Shown piece by piece: positions 34,385 to 43,471 of a stretch of DNA of 49,830 nt. The translations under genes were made by a program, and so were the position numbers. Under the pieces are notes generated by a model. That model worked only from the letters and a program-made list of their open reading frames with translations, ran no database searches and was not told the origin of the DNA. This stretch comes from Acidobacteriaceae bacterium (GTDB lineage: Bacteria > Acidobacteriota > Terriglobia > Terriglobales > Acidobacteriaceae), in assembly GCA_003171315.1 (NCBI GenBank), contig PMYE01000126.1, positions 1 through 49,830 of the forward strand. Reading direction: 5' to 3'. Positions within the stretch are counted from its first letter, which is position 1; every line of letters begins with the position of its first letter.

Positions 34385-35395
34385 TCACGCTTTCAACGTT
34401 GCGAATCCAACTATTGCTACGGCTAATACCAGGGTGGCAATACCCGAGAGCATCAATCTGCCAGCTTTCCTTCCGGCGCCGCGCCATTCTCCAGTCGCAG
34501 CGCCCCACAGATTGGAAGCGACGACGGTAATAGACAGGAGCGCGGCCCAACCGACCGACGGACCAACTCTCCCTATGCGAGTCGCGCCAGCGCCATATGC
34601 TACCAATGTTGCTTCCCAGAGCAGAGCCATCGCCAACACTGATCCCAGATTGCCAACGCCGCGAGGACGTCCATAGTTTCTCCAGGTTCGCTTGCTCGCC
34701 AACAGGTATCCGCAATATGCTGCGATAGAAACAAATCCGCTACTCATGACAATGAGCCACAATGGGTTGGGCGCGTTCGCAACACTGGCCCCTAGCTCGC
34801 GGGCACGTTGGGTTACTCCTGCGCCAAAAGCGAAGCCGAGATTCATGAAGCACGACAGTACTCCCCCAAGTACACATATAGCCAGGCCAAGCGGAAAATT
34901 TCGCGGTTTCACCCCGGACATCTCCGAGGCGCGTTTCTTGTCACGCTCGTGACCCGCCAGGGAACAGACCGCCACACCCGCGATCATGACCAGGACGCCT
35001 GTCCACAACAGAATGCTGTAGACCAGTGGTTTCCTTGGAGAACTGAGCCAGGGAATTAGCGCTCCCAATGCGCCGGAAAGACCGCTGACGAGAGCGTAAG
35101 CCAAACCCATACCTAATTCCCGAAATCCCAGCCCGAAACAGATTGATCCGCAACCCCACCCTAAACCAAACAAGGCAGGCAGCAACAGGTCGCGCCTGGG
35201 CGAACTCAGAAAGACTAGTCCAATTTGAGGTACGGTGACTAGGGCTACGACCGCCGGAAAAACAATAAAGCCGAGAAAGCAGAATACCAACCATGTGTTC
35301 TCCCACTCCCAATTGCGGACGAGCTTCATTGGAGCGATGAAGCTGCCCTGCGTCAGGCCGGCAGCAATGATCAGAACAAACGCCGCGTAATCCAT
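34385..35395 (-). CDS. RhaT-like sugar/proton symporter
   Basis: Inner-membrane transporter of 336 residues from ATG 35395, chosen because GGAGGAG sits about 9 nt upstream. About ten hydrophobic helices; the sequence follows the L-rhamnose permease family (GSFIAPMK near residue 17, WENTWLVFCFLG, LFGLGWGCGSICFGLG). First intact gene of a transporter-hydrolase pair. The substrate may be a deoxy sugar or a related lactone, by inference from family and neighbour. Confidence 0.85.
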   Translation of the reverse strand: MDYAAFVLIIAAGLTQGSFIAPMKLVRNWEWENTWLVFCFLGFIVFPAVVALVTVPQIGLVFLSSPRRDLLLPALFGLGWGCGSICFGLGFRELGMGLAYALVSGLSGALGALIPWLSSPRKPLVYSILLWTGVLVMIAGVAVCSLAGHERDKKRASEMSGVKPRNFPLGLAICVLGGVLSCFMNLGFAFGAGVTQRARELGASVANAPNPLWLIVMSSGFVSIAAYCGYLLASKRTWRNYGRPRGVGNLGSVLAMALLWEATLVAYGAGATRIGRVGPSVGWAALLSITVVASNLWGAATGEWRGAGRKAGRLMLSGIATLVLAVAIVGFATLKA

Positions 35396-35535
35396 GCGAT
35401 CTGTCTCCTCCCGCGGACTTGTCACCGCCTATGCCGCGGACGTTTGCGAGACATCTTAACAGCGCGGCGCTCGCAGTCCGCGGCAAGCGAATGAGCCGGT
35501 ACACAGCGTGCGATAATGCCTACGTACATGATCCG

Positions 35536-35688
35536 CTAAAAATAAAGTTTTAGCGTTAATTACGTGATTCTAGAGGGCCGCGTAGCGGTCATCTGACCAA
35601 ATCGCGCATTAACCTGATTCCCCGCAGGATCAAACCGCGCAGCGTTGTTGATCGACATGGCTTGAGTGTGGTTGAACGCACTGTACTC
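35536..35688 (-). pseudogene. C-terminal remnant of a TonB-dependent receptor, with nonsense codon
   Basis: Minus-strand translation reads EYSAFNHTQ, then INNAARFDPAGNQVN, then FGQMTATRPSRIT, then a TAA (35560-35562), then LTLKLYF and TAG (35536-35538). AFNHTQ, ARFDPAGNQ and the terminal aromatic strand LTLKLYF are the usual ending of acidobacterial TonB-dependent outer-membrane receptors. The TAA replaces what is normally a Gln or similar codon, consistent with CAA to TAA. The upstream part is gone: it stops near the IS boundary at 35704. Confidence 0.7.
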
Positions 35689-35703
35689 GTTGCATCATAA
35701 AGG

Positions 35704-36541
35704 CTAGGGCGTGTCATCAAATTAACCAAATGGCAGTAGCAGCGAGGTAGACCGCAGCGAGGAAGTTTCGTGCGGTCTTGTCGTAGCGGGTGGCGATAGC
35801 GCGAAAGAGCTTGAGCTTGGCAAAGAAGTTCTCGATCAGGTGACGGGCTTTGTAAAGCTCCTTGTCGTAGTCCCGTTGCATCTTACGGTTGGCTTTGGGC
35901 GGGATCACCGCGACCTTGCCCGCCTCTTGCCAAGGGATCAGAACCCTTTGATCGGCATCGAAGCCCTTGTCGGCCAGCAGCGTATCGGCCTCGAGTTGCG
36001 GCAGCAACACGTCGGCGCCTTCCAGGTCGCAGGCTTGCCCGCCGGTGAGATGAAATCCCGTGGGGTTGCCGAGGGCATCGACCGTAGCGTGGATCTTGGT
36101 GCTCAGTCCGCCCTTGCTGCGCCCGATGGCCTAGTCGGCGCCCTTTTTTCTCAGCGCCCCGGCGCTGTGCTGGTGGGCGCGCACGATCGTCGAATCGATC
36201 ATCGCGTATTCGTTGTCCGCATCCTGGGCCAAATGCTCGAACAGCTTCTTCCACACGCCGCGTTTGGCCCAACGGCTGAACCGCGTATGCACCACGCGGA
36301 AGTCACCGAAACGTTCCGGCAAATCGCGCCACGGTATCCCGGCGCGATAGCGATACAGCACGGCCTCGACAAACAACCGGTTGTCCTCTGCCAGGCGCCC
36401 TACGGAACCTCTCCGGCCCGGCAGCAACTCTTCGATACGCTCCCACTGATCGTCCCGCAACCCATAACGCCGCTGTCCCATAATTCCAGGCTACTTTTCA
36501 AGCAAACCTGTGCATATGACGAGTTTGATGACACGCCCTAG
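35704..36541 (-). mobile_element. Complete IS5-family insertion sequence (IS427-like)
   Basis: CTAGGGCGTGTCATCAAA (35704-35721) and its exact complement TTTGATGACACGCCCTAG (36524-36541) bound an 838-bp element. The outer CTAG (or the TA within it) is the target duplication. One transposase gene fills it on the minus strand. The right end coincides with the stop codon of the ROK gene. Confidence 0.93.
35717..36481 (-). pseudogene. IS5-family DDE transposase with in-frame amber codon
   Basis: From ATG 36481 the frame encodes a helix-turn-helix part (YGLRDDQWERIEELLPG) and the first catalytic Asp in AMIDSTIVRAH, up to KKGAD. A TAG (36131-36133) then interrupts the same frame, which continues with AIGRSKGGLSTKIHA, LLADKGFD (second Asp) and HLIENFFAKLK (Glu). 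Relatives usually have Gln at the interrupted position, so CAG to TAG explains it. The A6G3 run just before might suggest programmed frameshifting, but both halves are in the same frame. Confidence 0.85.
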
Positions 36542-37383
36542 GATTGCGCCAGGGCCAGCGCGCCCCAGAGTACGCTGTCGTCGCCAAGCGCGGCGGGGAC
36601 CACGTCGATGCGAGCGCGGGACCACGAAGTGATCTGCCTTCGCAGTTCGGCCCGCAGCGGCACGAAGAGGCGATCGCCGGCCTTGCCGATGCCGCCGCCG
36701 ATCACGATTCGCGCCGGATTCAGCAGCATGATTACGGACTTCAGTCCGATGGCCAGGTCAACAACATAGCGCAAGACGAAAGCGGGATCGGTCATCAACT
36801 CCTTTGCGGTTTTCCCGTAGTCGCGCTCCATCCAGATCCCCGCGCACATTCGTTCGAGGCAGCCGCAAGCGCCGCAGAGGCAGAGCGGGCCGCCGGGCCG
36901 GACGGTAGTATGGCCGATCTCGCCGGCGTAGGAATCCGCCCCTCGATAGATATTGCCGCCTGCAATCAGCCCGCCGCCGATGCCGGTGGAGAGGGTCATG
37001 TAGAAAAGAGGGTCGTAACCGGCGCCCGCGCCGTATCGCGCCTCTCCAAGGCCGCCTACATTGGCGTCGTTGTCGATGACCGCCGGCACGCCGAGTTCGT
37101 CCTGGATGCAGGAGGCAAGCGGAAAATTCTGCCAGGTGTCGACGTGCGTCGATAGCGCAACTCTCTGCGCGGCAAAATCCACTGGTCCGCCGAATCCTAT
37201 GCCACAACTCTCGAAGCTGTTGCTTCCGCGCCAGAGTCTGGCAATGGAAAGAATTTGCTCCACCATCCATTCGCGGCCGCCTTCGCGCTGTGTGGCGTGA
37301 GTCTCATGACGGATCATTTGACCGTCTTCAAACAAAGCCATCGAGAACTTTGTCCCGCCAATGTCAATTGCAAGTATGCTCAT
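36538..37383 (-). CDS. ROK-family sugar kinase
   Basis: Cytosolic ATP-dependent kinase of hexoses or amino sugars. From ATG 37383 there are 281 residues: ATP-binding DIGGTK (7-12), catalytic D105 in IDNDANV, GEIGHTT (154-160, H158) and the ROK zinc site CLCGACGCLE (C168, C170, C173, C175). No N-terminal DNA-binding domain, so it is a kinase, not a repressor. The frame is open a further 147 bp upstream without family similarity. The TAG stop lies in the target duplication of the IS. Confidence 0.9.
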   Translation of the reverse strand: MSILAIDIGGTKFSMALFEDGQMIRHETHATQREGGREWMVEQILSIARLWRGSNSFESCGIGFGGPVDFAAQRVALSTHVDTWQNFPLASCIQDELGVPAVIDNDANVGGLGEARYGAGAGYDPLFYMTLSTGIGGGLIAGGNIYRGADSYAGEIGHTTVRPGGPLCLCGACGCLERMCAGIWMERDYGKTAKELMTDPAFVLRYVVDLAIGLKSVIMLLNPARIVIGGGIGKAGDRLFVPLRAELRRQITSWSRARIDVVPAALGDDSVLWGALALAQS

Positions 37384-37662
37384 GATTCCATTTTCCCATT
37401 GAGGATCGCCGGCAAGCCGATTTTCCGATTGGCCGATGGCGCCGCCATCCAGCAGGACGCGTATACCGGCAGGCATTGGCGTAAACTCGCATGTGCCGTA
37501 GTATAGCCCCTCGGAAAAAACTGCGGGCAAACGTCACCTGCTCGTTGATTTCACGATGGATCGCGCGTACTCTCATCCCCCAGGCTCTTCGGCGCCAGCC
37601 GCGGCATTCCAGTTCTCCAAGGGCTACAAAAGCCAGTTTCCGCGGCGCCTTGTACACTGACC
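37384..37662. other. Divergent control region of ROK kinase and PIG-L genes
   Basis: 279 bp without a supportable gene. It must carry both promoters. I see no strong palindrome or -35/-10 pair. Confidence 0.4.
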
Positions 37663-40623
37663 GTGATGAACTTCTTTCCCCTAAAACCGCATCGCATCAC
37701 TCTCTGCGCGGTTCTGGCTGCGCTGTTGTCGAGCGCCGGCTGTGCCTTGCTCCACGCGCAGGACGCAGCGCTTGTCACCGCCGAGACCGAGCTTGCGCAG
37801 GTTCCGCTGCCCGAGCTGCCGGCGAACGCGCTTCCCTTACCTGAGGACCGTGGAGCCGCCGACCTGGAGCAGACGATGAAGCGGCTGGGCACTACGGCCA
37901 GCATGCTGATGATCGTGCCGCATCCCGACGATGAAGACGGCGCGTTGCTCACCTATCTGACGCGCGGGCTGGGCGCGCGCGCCACTCTGCTTACGCTCAC
38001 GCGCGGCGAGGGCGGGCAGAACGCGATGTCGGCCGAGAGCTACGACGCGCTGGGACTCATCCGAACCAACGAGCTGCTCAAGGCCGATCGATATTATGGC
38101 GCGCTGCAACTTTGGGGCACCGAGGCCGACTTCGGCTTCTCCAAAACGCAGGAGGAATCGTTTGCCAAGTGGGGCCACGAGCGCGTGCTCTACGACGCGG
38201 TTCTGGCGGTGCGCATGGTGCGCCCGCTGGTCATCGTGTCCACCTTTGTCGGCGGAGTCACCGACGGCCACGGCCAGCACCAGGTAGCCGGCGAGATCGC
38301 GCAGGAAGCGTTCAAGGCCGCGGGCGATCCGAAGGTATTTCCCGATCAATTGCGCCCGGCGAAGGACGGAGGCGCCGGCCTCGAGCCGTGGCAGCCGCTG
38401 GCAGTATATTCGCGCGCGCCGTTCGCGCCGGTTACGGGCGGAAGGATGTTCGACTACGCCACGGGCAAGTGGGCGCCGGCGCGATTCCACAATTACGTCA
38501 CCGGCGAGTGGATCGAAGGCGCGTTGCCGGCCGATGTGACCATTCCGGTGGGCACATGGGACCCGTCGCTGGGACGCACCTACGTCCAGATTGCGCGCCA
38601 GGGATGGGGCGAACAGAAGTCGCAGAATGGCGGAGCGAATCCGGCGCTCGCAGAGCCAGAAAAGACGGGGTACCACTTGTGGGCGGCTATGCCGGAGGTG
38701 GCCAATCCCATAACGAACGGCTTGTGGTTGGAGAACGACCTCTTCGGGAATTCAAGGGTTTACATCGATACAAGCATCGCGGGTCTCGCGCGCTTGGCCG
38801 GGAGCGCGCCTCCCGCGTGGCTCGCGGATGCGCTGGGCAACATCCAATCCGGCCTCGGTGCGTTCACCAGCGACTGCAAGAATGACTCCGGCGTCGCCGC
38901 CGCGCACAAGCTCGTGCCCATCTACCGCGAAACGCTCGATCTCTACGCGCGCGTGAAGGCAAGCGATCTTAGCGTGGAAGCCAAGGCCGGCCTGGAGCTT
39001 GAGCTCGGTGAAAAAATTGCGCAATTCCAGACGGCGCTGAAAGATCTCCTCGGCCTGGATCTGGTTGCGTTCGTCTCGGGAGACGGCGGAGGAGGACGCG
39101 GCGGCTCAGCCGGCGAGACGGCGCGCAGCGTGTGGCCGGGCGAGGACTTCGGCGTGCGCGTGCATCTGGCGAAGGCGTTGGGCGACGCGCGGTTGAACCG
39201 GGTTTGGCTCGAGAGCGACGACGGTTCGCCATGGAAGATTGAGGACGCCGGCGGAGCCAGAGGCGCGCAAGCAGTCACTGAGCCGGTGAGCGAACGGATC
39301 TTTCAAGTGCAGGCCGCAAACGACGCGCAGCCTACAGAGCCGTACTTCACGCGGCCGACGACCGAACAGCCCTATTACGACATTGCGAACGAAGCGTGGC
39401 GCGAGCGATCGTTCGCGCCGTATCCGCTCGCCGCGTGGGCGGAGTTCGCGTTTGACGGCGTTCCTATCCGGCTGGGGCAGGTAGTGCAGACGCTGGCGCG
39501 CGTCGCCGGAGTGGGTGGCGTGTATGAGCCGCTGGTAGTCGTGCCGGCGATTGGCGTGCGCGTGGAACCGGAGGCGCGCATTCTCACCCTCGATGGCGCC
39601 GGGGCCCCCACGGGCGGGTCTTCGCCCGTGGGGTGGGGTGGCTCGCCCCTGCCGGTGAGCGTAACCGTTCATGCCGAGCACGCGGCCGATGGAAGCGTCG
39701 ATCTGAAGCTGCCCGAGGGTTGGCGCGCCGAGCCCGCGCAGCGGGAGTTCCACTTGACGAGCGCGGGCGACACCGAGCCGCTCGTATTCTCGGTTTCTCC
39801 CGCAGGCGGTGTCGCGGCGCGCGCGTACGCTATCCAGGCTGTCGCCCATGTTGGCGATCAAAGCTACTCGACCGGCTGGCAGAGCATCGGTTACCCTGGG
39901 CTGCGGCCTTACAACCAGTACAGGCCGGCGGAGCTGCGCACGCGCAAGGTGGATGTGAAGGTGGCGCCGGGCCTGCGTGTGGGTTATGTCATGGGCACCG
40001 GCGATACGGTTACCGATGCGATTGAGGCGCTGGGGATCAAGACGCACCTGCTGACCGATGACGAGCTCGCCGCCGGCGACCTGTCGCAGTGGAACGTGCT
40101 GGTGATTGGCATTCGCGCGTACTCGGCGCGGCCGGAGCTCGCCGCGGCCGAACCGCGCCTCGAGCAATTCGTCGAGCGCGGGGGGACGCTCGTGGTGCAG
40201 TACCAGAGCGGCGCGTTTCCCGCGCCGCTGCCGCTTTCGATGGGCCGCTCTCCCGAGCGCGTCGTGGATGAGCAGGCGCCGGTGAAGCTGCTCGATCCCG
40301 CCAATCCGCTGCTTACCTGGCCCAACCAAATGACTTCAGCCGATTTCGACGGATGGTTCGAGGAGCGCGGCCACGGCTTCCTCGAGCACTGGGATCCGGC
40401 ATACACGGCGCTCACCGAGACCGCCGATCCAGGGCAGGATCCGCAGCGCGGCGGATTGCTCGTCGCCCATCGCGGCAAGGGAACCTATATCTATGTTGCG
40501 TACGCTTTGTACCGTCAGTTCCCTGAGTTAGTGCCGGGAGCTTACCGGCTGCTGGCTAACTTACTGAGCGCCGGCAAGGAAGGCTCGGGTGAGTCAAGCA
40601 GTTCGCAGGCGGCTCACCCGTAA
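37663..40623 (+). CDS. Exported PIG-L (LmbE) deacetylase with C-terminal GATase-like domain
   Basis: 986 residues. A signal peptide (11-32, cut after HAQ) precedes a PIG-L zinc deacetylase: HPDDE (87-91), TRGEGGQN (113-120) and GHGQHQ near 205, the zinc and catalytic motifs of N-acetylglucosamine deacetylases. The middle (about 300-750) is beta-rich and unassigned. The end (about 760-970: VGYVMGTGDTV, FVERGGTLVVQYQSG) resembles a ThuA/glutamine-amidotransferase-like fold. The large three-part layout is known in Acidobacteriota and Bacteroidota. An in-frame palindromic insert lies near residues 648-657. Probably periplasmic glycan or sugar-derivative deacetylation. Confidence 0.88.
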   Translation: MMNFFPLKPHRITLCAVLAALLSSAGCALLHAQDAALVTAETELAQVPLPELPANALPLPEDRGAADLEQTMKRLGTTASMLMIVPHPDDEDGALLTYLTRGLGARATLLTLTRGEGGQNAMSAESYDALGLIRTNELLKADRYYGALQLWGTEADFGFSKTQEESFAKWGHERVLYDAVLAVRMVRPLVIVSTFVGGVTDGHGQHQVAGEIAQEAFKAAGDPKVFPDQLRPAKDGGAGLEPWQPLAVYSRAPFAPVTGGRMFDYATGKWAPARFHNYVTGEWIEGALPADVTIPVGTWDPSLGRTYVQIARQGWGEQKSQNGGANPALAEPEKTGYHLWAAMPEVANPITNGLWLENDLFGNSRVYIDTSIAGLARLAGSAPPAWLADALGNIQSGLGAFTSDCKNDSGVAAAHKLVPIYRETLDLYARVKASDLSVEAKAGLELELGEKIAQFQTALKDLLGLDLVAFVSGDGGGGRGGSAGETARSVWPGEDFGVRVHLAKALGDARLNRVWLESDDGSPWKIEDAGGARGAQAVTEPVSERIFQVQAANDAQPTEPYFTRPTTEQPYYDIANEAWRERSFAPYPLAAWAEFAFDGVPIRLGQVVQTLARVAGVGGVYEPLVVVPAIGVRVEPEARILTLDGAGAPTGGSSPVGWGGSPLPVSVTVHAEHAADGSVDLKLPEGWRAEPAQREFHLTSAGDTEPLVFSVSPAGGVAARAYAIQAVAHVGDQSYSTGWQSIGYPGLRPYNQYRPAELRTRKVDVKVAPGLRVGYVMGTGDTVTDAIEALGIKTHLLTDDELAAGDLSQWNVLVIGIRAYSARPELAAAEPRLEQFVERGGTLVVQYQSGAFPAPLPLSMGRSPERVVDEQAPVKLLDPANPLLTWPNQMTSADFDGWFEERGHGFLEHWDPAYTALTETADPGQDPQRGGLLVAHRGKGTYIYVAYALYRQFPELVPGAYRLLANLLSAGKEGSGESSSSQAAHP
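39606..39633. repeat. Palindromic in-frame insert inside the PIG-L gene
   Basis: CCCCACGGGCG (39606-39616) and CGCCCGTGGGG (39623-39633) are perfect 11-bp inverted repeats with loop GGTCTT. They encode a Gly/Pro/Ser run (GAPTGGSSPVGWGG) in a linker between beta-rich domains. The segment looks foreign to the surrounding protein. Confidence 0.6.
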
Positions 40624-40719
40624 GTCCAAGTCAAGAGTTCTCGAGAAATTACGGCAGGAAAGCGGACGATAGCCTATCGCCGAAGTTGTTGAGACACCGG
40701 CGCGTAAACTTTGTTTTAC

Positions 40720-40848
40720 AGCGTGTTCAAAAATGGCGAGGTAGATTTCCGTTGTCATCCCTCAGGGGCTAAAGCCCCCGTATCCTCCTGCGTTTTTCGG
40801 CCCGGCTAAAGCCGTGCCCTTGTTACAAAGCTTTTATTGAAGCACGCT
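40720..40848. repeat. MITE-like repeat family C, copy 2
   Basis: Left end AGCGTG-TTCAA (40720-40730) pairs with TTGAAGCACGCT (40838-40849) with one bulge. The interior repeats the CCCTCAGGGGCTAAAGCCCC and CGGCTAAAGCCGTGCCC units of copy 1. It occupies the 258-bp gap between the PIG-L and esterase genes, which converge here. Confidence 0.65.
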
Positions 40849-40881
40849 CTAACTTAATAGGTCATCCAGGCTGAATGGAGA

Positions 40882-43386
40882 TCAGCCTGTCAGTGGACCC
40901 CATCGTCCCGGCTTCCAGTCTAAGTGCTCTCGAAGAAAATCAAATGTCCCCCGCCCGTACATCATATGAGGTCCGCTCAAAAACTCGATTTGCGTTTTTC
41001 CCGGGATCCCCATGTAAGCATAAAACCACCGCACTTTTGAATATTCATAAGCTACGGTTTGGTCCTCGCTCACCTGGTCAAAGTGCCCCCGCTCAACCAT
41101 AAAGGGCCGAGGGGCCAAGAGATTGACTATTTCCGAGTAGTTCGCGATATTGGCAAGGTTGAATTCGTACATGTCGTACTCACCCAACAGAAGGTAGCTG
41201 TACCAGGCTTCAACGGTGGTTGTTTTCCAGACCCATTCATTAAAGTCACCCGAACAGATCGACAGGGCATACCGGTCAAGAAACGGCGGAACTCGAACCG
41301 CGGTTTTTCCACCGTAGGAAAGCCCATAGAAACCTATCCGTTCCGGATCGACAAAGCTCTGCTCCGCCAGCCAATCCAGGGTCCGCTCATGCTGCCCGAT
41401 AATGAAGGAGAACAGAGCCAGCTTGAGGGGATGGCCCATGCGCTGAATCATCCGGAAACGATCGTCTCCGATGTAGGGATTCTGGGGAGCGTAGACGACA
41501 AACCCTTCATTCGCCAGGCTCTCACGAACGTCGAAACGGCCGCTCGCTACCGCCCTCGGATGTGCCAAAGGCAGGGCGCGGCCCTCCAACCCATGCTGGA
41601 CCACCACCACCGGGCGGCGCTCTCCGGGCTGAACGTCTTTGGGAACGGATAGAACCCCATAGGCATATACACCCGGCCACACATCCAGCATCACCTCGTA
41701 GCTCTTGAATTTGGGCGCGTCATTTACCAGGCGCGTGCGGGGATTGGCGGGCAAGCTGGCGGCAGGCAACCGCCCGATCACCTCTTCCCAGATGTAGTTC
41801 TTGTACCATTTCGTCGCCGCGTTCCACTGCTCCGGAGAATTTGACCACTGCGACTGGAGACACTGCCAGGGCGGAGTGTCGCTTCGGTTTTCCCCCTCTT
41901 GCTGAGTCGGCCAAGTGGAGTTGGCTTTCGCCCAGAACTCCCTGCGGCGGTCGGGCGACTTGCGAATCAGCGCCTGGGTGAAACCGACCATCTGGTTGAA
42001 CTGCCGCTGCAACCGGGCCTGGGGATCGTAATTCTCGCGCTGGTCCCGTGGGGGTGTCCCGTTCGCCTGAAGACCTGCGCTCACCTTCAACGAACGTAAA
42101 AAAGCGCGCAAGGCCTCTTCCGAACCCGGCTCCCCTTCTCCCTGACCACTCACCACCAGGTGCAGTTTGTCCTCCGCCTTCAGCGCCGCATAAAATCCTC
42201 GCGCCCGCTCCACTTCCTTTTGCACTGAATCCAGCGGCGGAGTACCGAGCTTTCCGTTCGGACAAGCGGCTTCCTGATGCACGCCTGTCACCGGGGGCGG
42301 TCCTTCGACCTTGGGGCCCCGGCAGGCTTCCACCACCAAGTTCCGCGGGGCAATCAAACTCGCCAGCTCCGCGTCGCCAAACTCCCGCACCAATCCCCAG
42401 AGATCCCGGTAGATCGGCTCCGTCCAAAGACCTTCCCGCTCCTGGAAATATCCGCTCACGGCGGTTGCCTGGATCCTTCCATCCAGAGCTCCGCTATAAA
42501 GCGCCAGCAACCCTCCTTCTCCATACCCCATCACCCCGATGGGAACGGCCTCTTTCCGGTTTTCGCTCTCAAACCAATCCACGGCCGCCAATATCTTTTG
42601 CACCTCAAACCCGATGGGGTGGCGGCCCACTTCAAAAGCCATTCGATAGATCCACTCCCGGTGCGGTTGGTTCGTATAGCCGATCCCTGGAATCCCGGAG
42701 AAAGTATCGTCCCGATTGATGAGGGCCGGGATCAGCACTTGACACCAGTTTTCCGCGAGGCGTCGCGCAAACTGCGCCCCATCCGGAACTCCCGGGGACA
42801 TCCCCACGCTCATCTCCGGCGTCCAGTCCGCGTCCGGTACCGCGACGATTCGCGCCACTGGGCGTCCCTCGGGCTGAAGTAATAAACCTTCGGCATCCAA
42901 ACCGCCATAGTCCGCAATCACAGGCGCTAAAACCGGCCAACGCACGGCGTAGACCTTGAAACCGCTCCCCTGGCCAACTTCGGGGGGATCGAGGACGGCT
43001 CGCACAGGCTCCGGTGCCTGGGCGGGCACGCGCACGTCTACCGCCCCAATGATTTGCCGGAAACGCTCGCGATTGACTGAGACCGACTGATCGTAGGCTC
43101 GTGCCGAGCTCGTACTCCAGTGCCAAAGACCTGCCCGTTCTTTCGGCGCTTCTGCCGTCCGCTTCAGCAGGAACCGACGAATCCCATCCACCATTTGTGT
43201 CGCCAGATCGCCCTCCATCGTCAGCGGCGCCGTCCCCGGCAGCACGGCTGGCGCCGTATTCGCGGGAGGCGCCTGCCCGGCGTCACTTTGCGGAACTGCG
43301 GCGAGAAGATTCTTCATCGGAAGGCCAATCGCCAATGTGGCTTTAGCCGATCCATCGAGAAACTCCCGCCGGTTAATTTTGCTCAT
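40882..43386 (-). CDS. Tat-exported tandem alpha/beta-hydrolase (acetyl-xylan-esterase-like)
   Basis: 834 residues. The N-terminus has a twin-arginine signal (INRREFLDGSAK) and a hydrophobic segment. Two alpha/beta-hydrolase domains follow. The first (about 170-450) has GYGEGG near residue 288, where the nucleophile Ser is replaced by Glu. The second (about 560-830) has an intact elbow GLSYGG near 687 and a C-terminal His in GPHMM near 805. So only the second domain should be catalytic, as in large carbohydrate esterases. AAGGAG lies about 7 nt before ATG 43386. Substrates are probably acetylated plant or microbial polysaccharides (inference). Confidence 0.85.
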   Translation of the reverse strand: MSKINRREFLDGSAKATLAIGLPMKNLLAAVPQSDAGQAPPANTAPAVLPGTAPLTMEGDLATQMVDGIRRFLLKRTAEAPKERAGLWHWSTSSARAYDQSVSVNRERFRQIIGAVDVRVPAQAPEPVRAVLDPPEVGQGSGFKVYAVRWPVLAPVIADYGGLDAEGLLLQPEGRPVARIVAVPDADWTPEMSVGMSPGVPDGAQFARRLAENWCQVLIPALINRDDTFSGIPGIGYTNQPHREWIYRMAFEVGRHPIGFEVQKILAAVDWFESENRKEAVPIGVMGYGEGGLLALYSGALDGRIQATAVSGYFQEREGLWTEPIYRDLWGLVREFGDAELASLIAPRNLVVEACRGPKVEGPPPVTGVHQEAACPNGKLGTPPLDSVQKEVERARGFYAALKAEDKLHLVVSGQGEGEPGSEEALRAFLRSLKVSAGLQANGTPPRDQRENYDPQARLQRQFNQMVGFTQALIRKSPDRRREFWAKANSTWPTQQEGENRSDTPPWQCLQSQWSNSPEQWNAATKWYKNYIWEEVIGRLPAASLPANPRTRLVNDAPKFKSYEVMLDVWPGVYAYGVLSVPKDVQPGERRPVVVVQHGLEGRALPLAHPRAVASGRFDVRESLANEGFVVYAPQNPYIGDDRFRMIQRMGHPLKLALFSFIIGQHERTLDWLAEQSFVDPERIGFYGLSYGGKTAVRVPPFLDRYALSICSGDFNEWVWKTTTVEAWYSYLLLGEYDMYEFNLANIANYSEIVNLLAPRPFMVERGHFDQVSEDQTVAYEYSKVRWFYAYMGIPGKTQIEFLSGPHMMYGRGTFDFLREHLDWKPGRWGPLTG

Positions 43387-43471
43387 ACCCGTCTCCTTTG
43401 CTGCACGTGTTTTTATCTTCTCGGGAAGGTGTCACAGGAATCGTTGGAGGTGAACGACGATCCGACTCATT

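Noticed and set aside
35534-35555. CGCTAAAA-N6-TTTTAGCG palindrome as an operator for the transporter genes
   Set aside because: It falls exactly on the LTLKLYF-stop codons of the receptor remnant, which explains the sequence better, although a secondary role is not excluded.
36131-36160. Programmed -1 frameshift at the A6G3 run of the transposase
   Set aside because: Both transposase halves are in the same frame separated by TAG; the shifted frame shows no transposase similarity.
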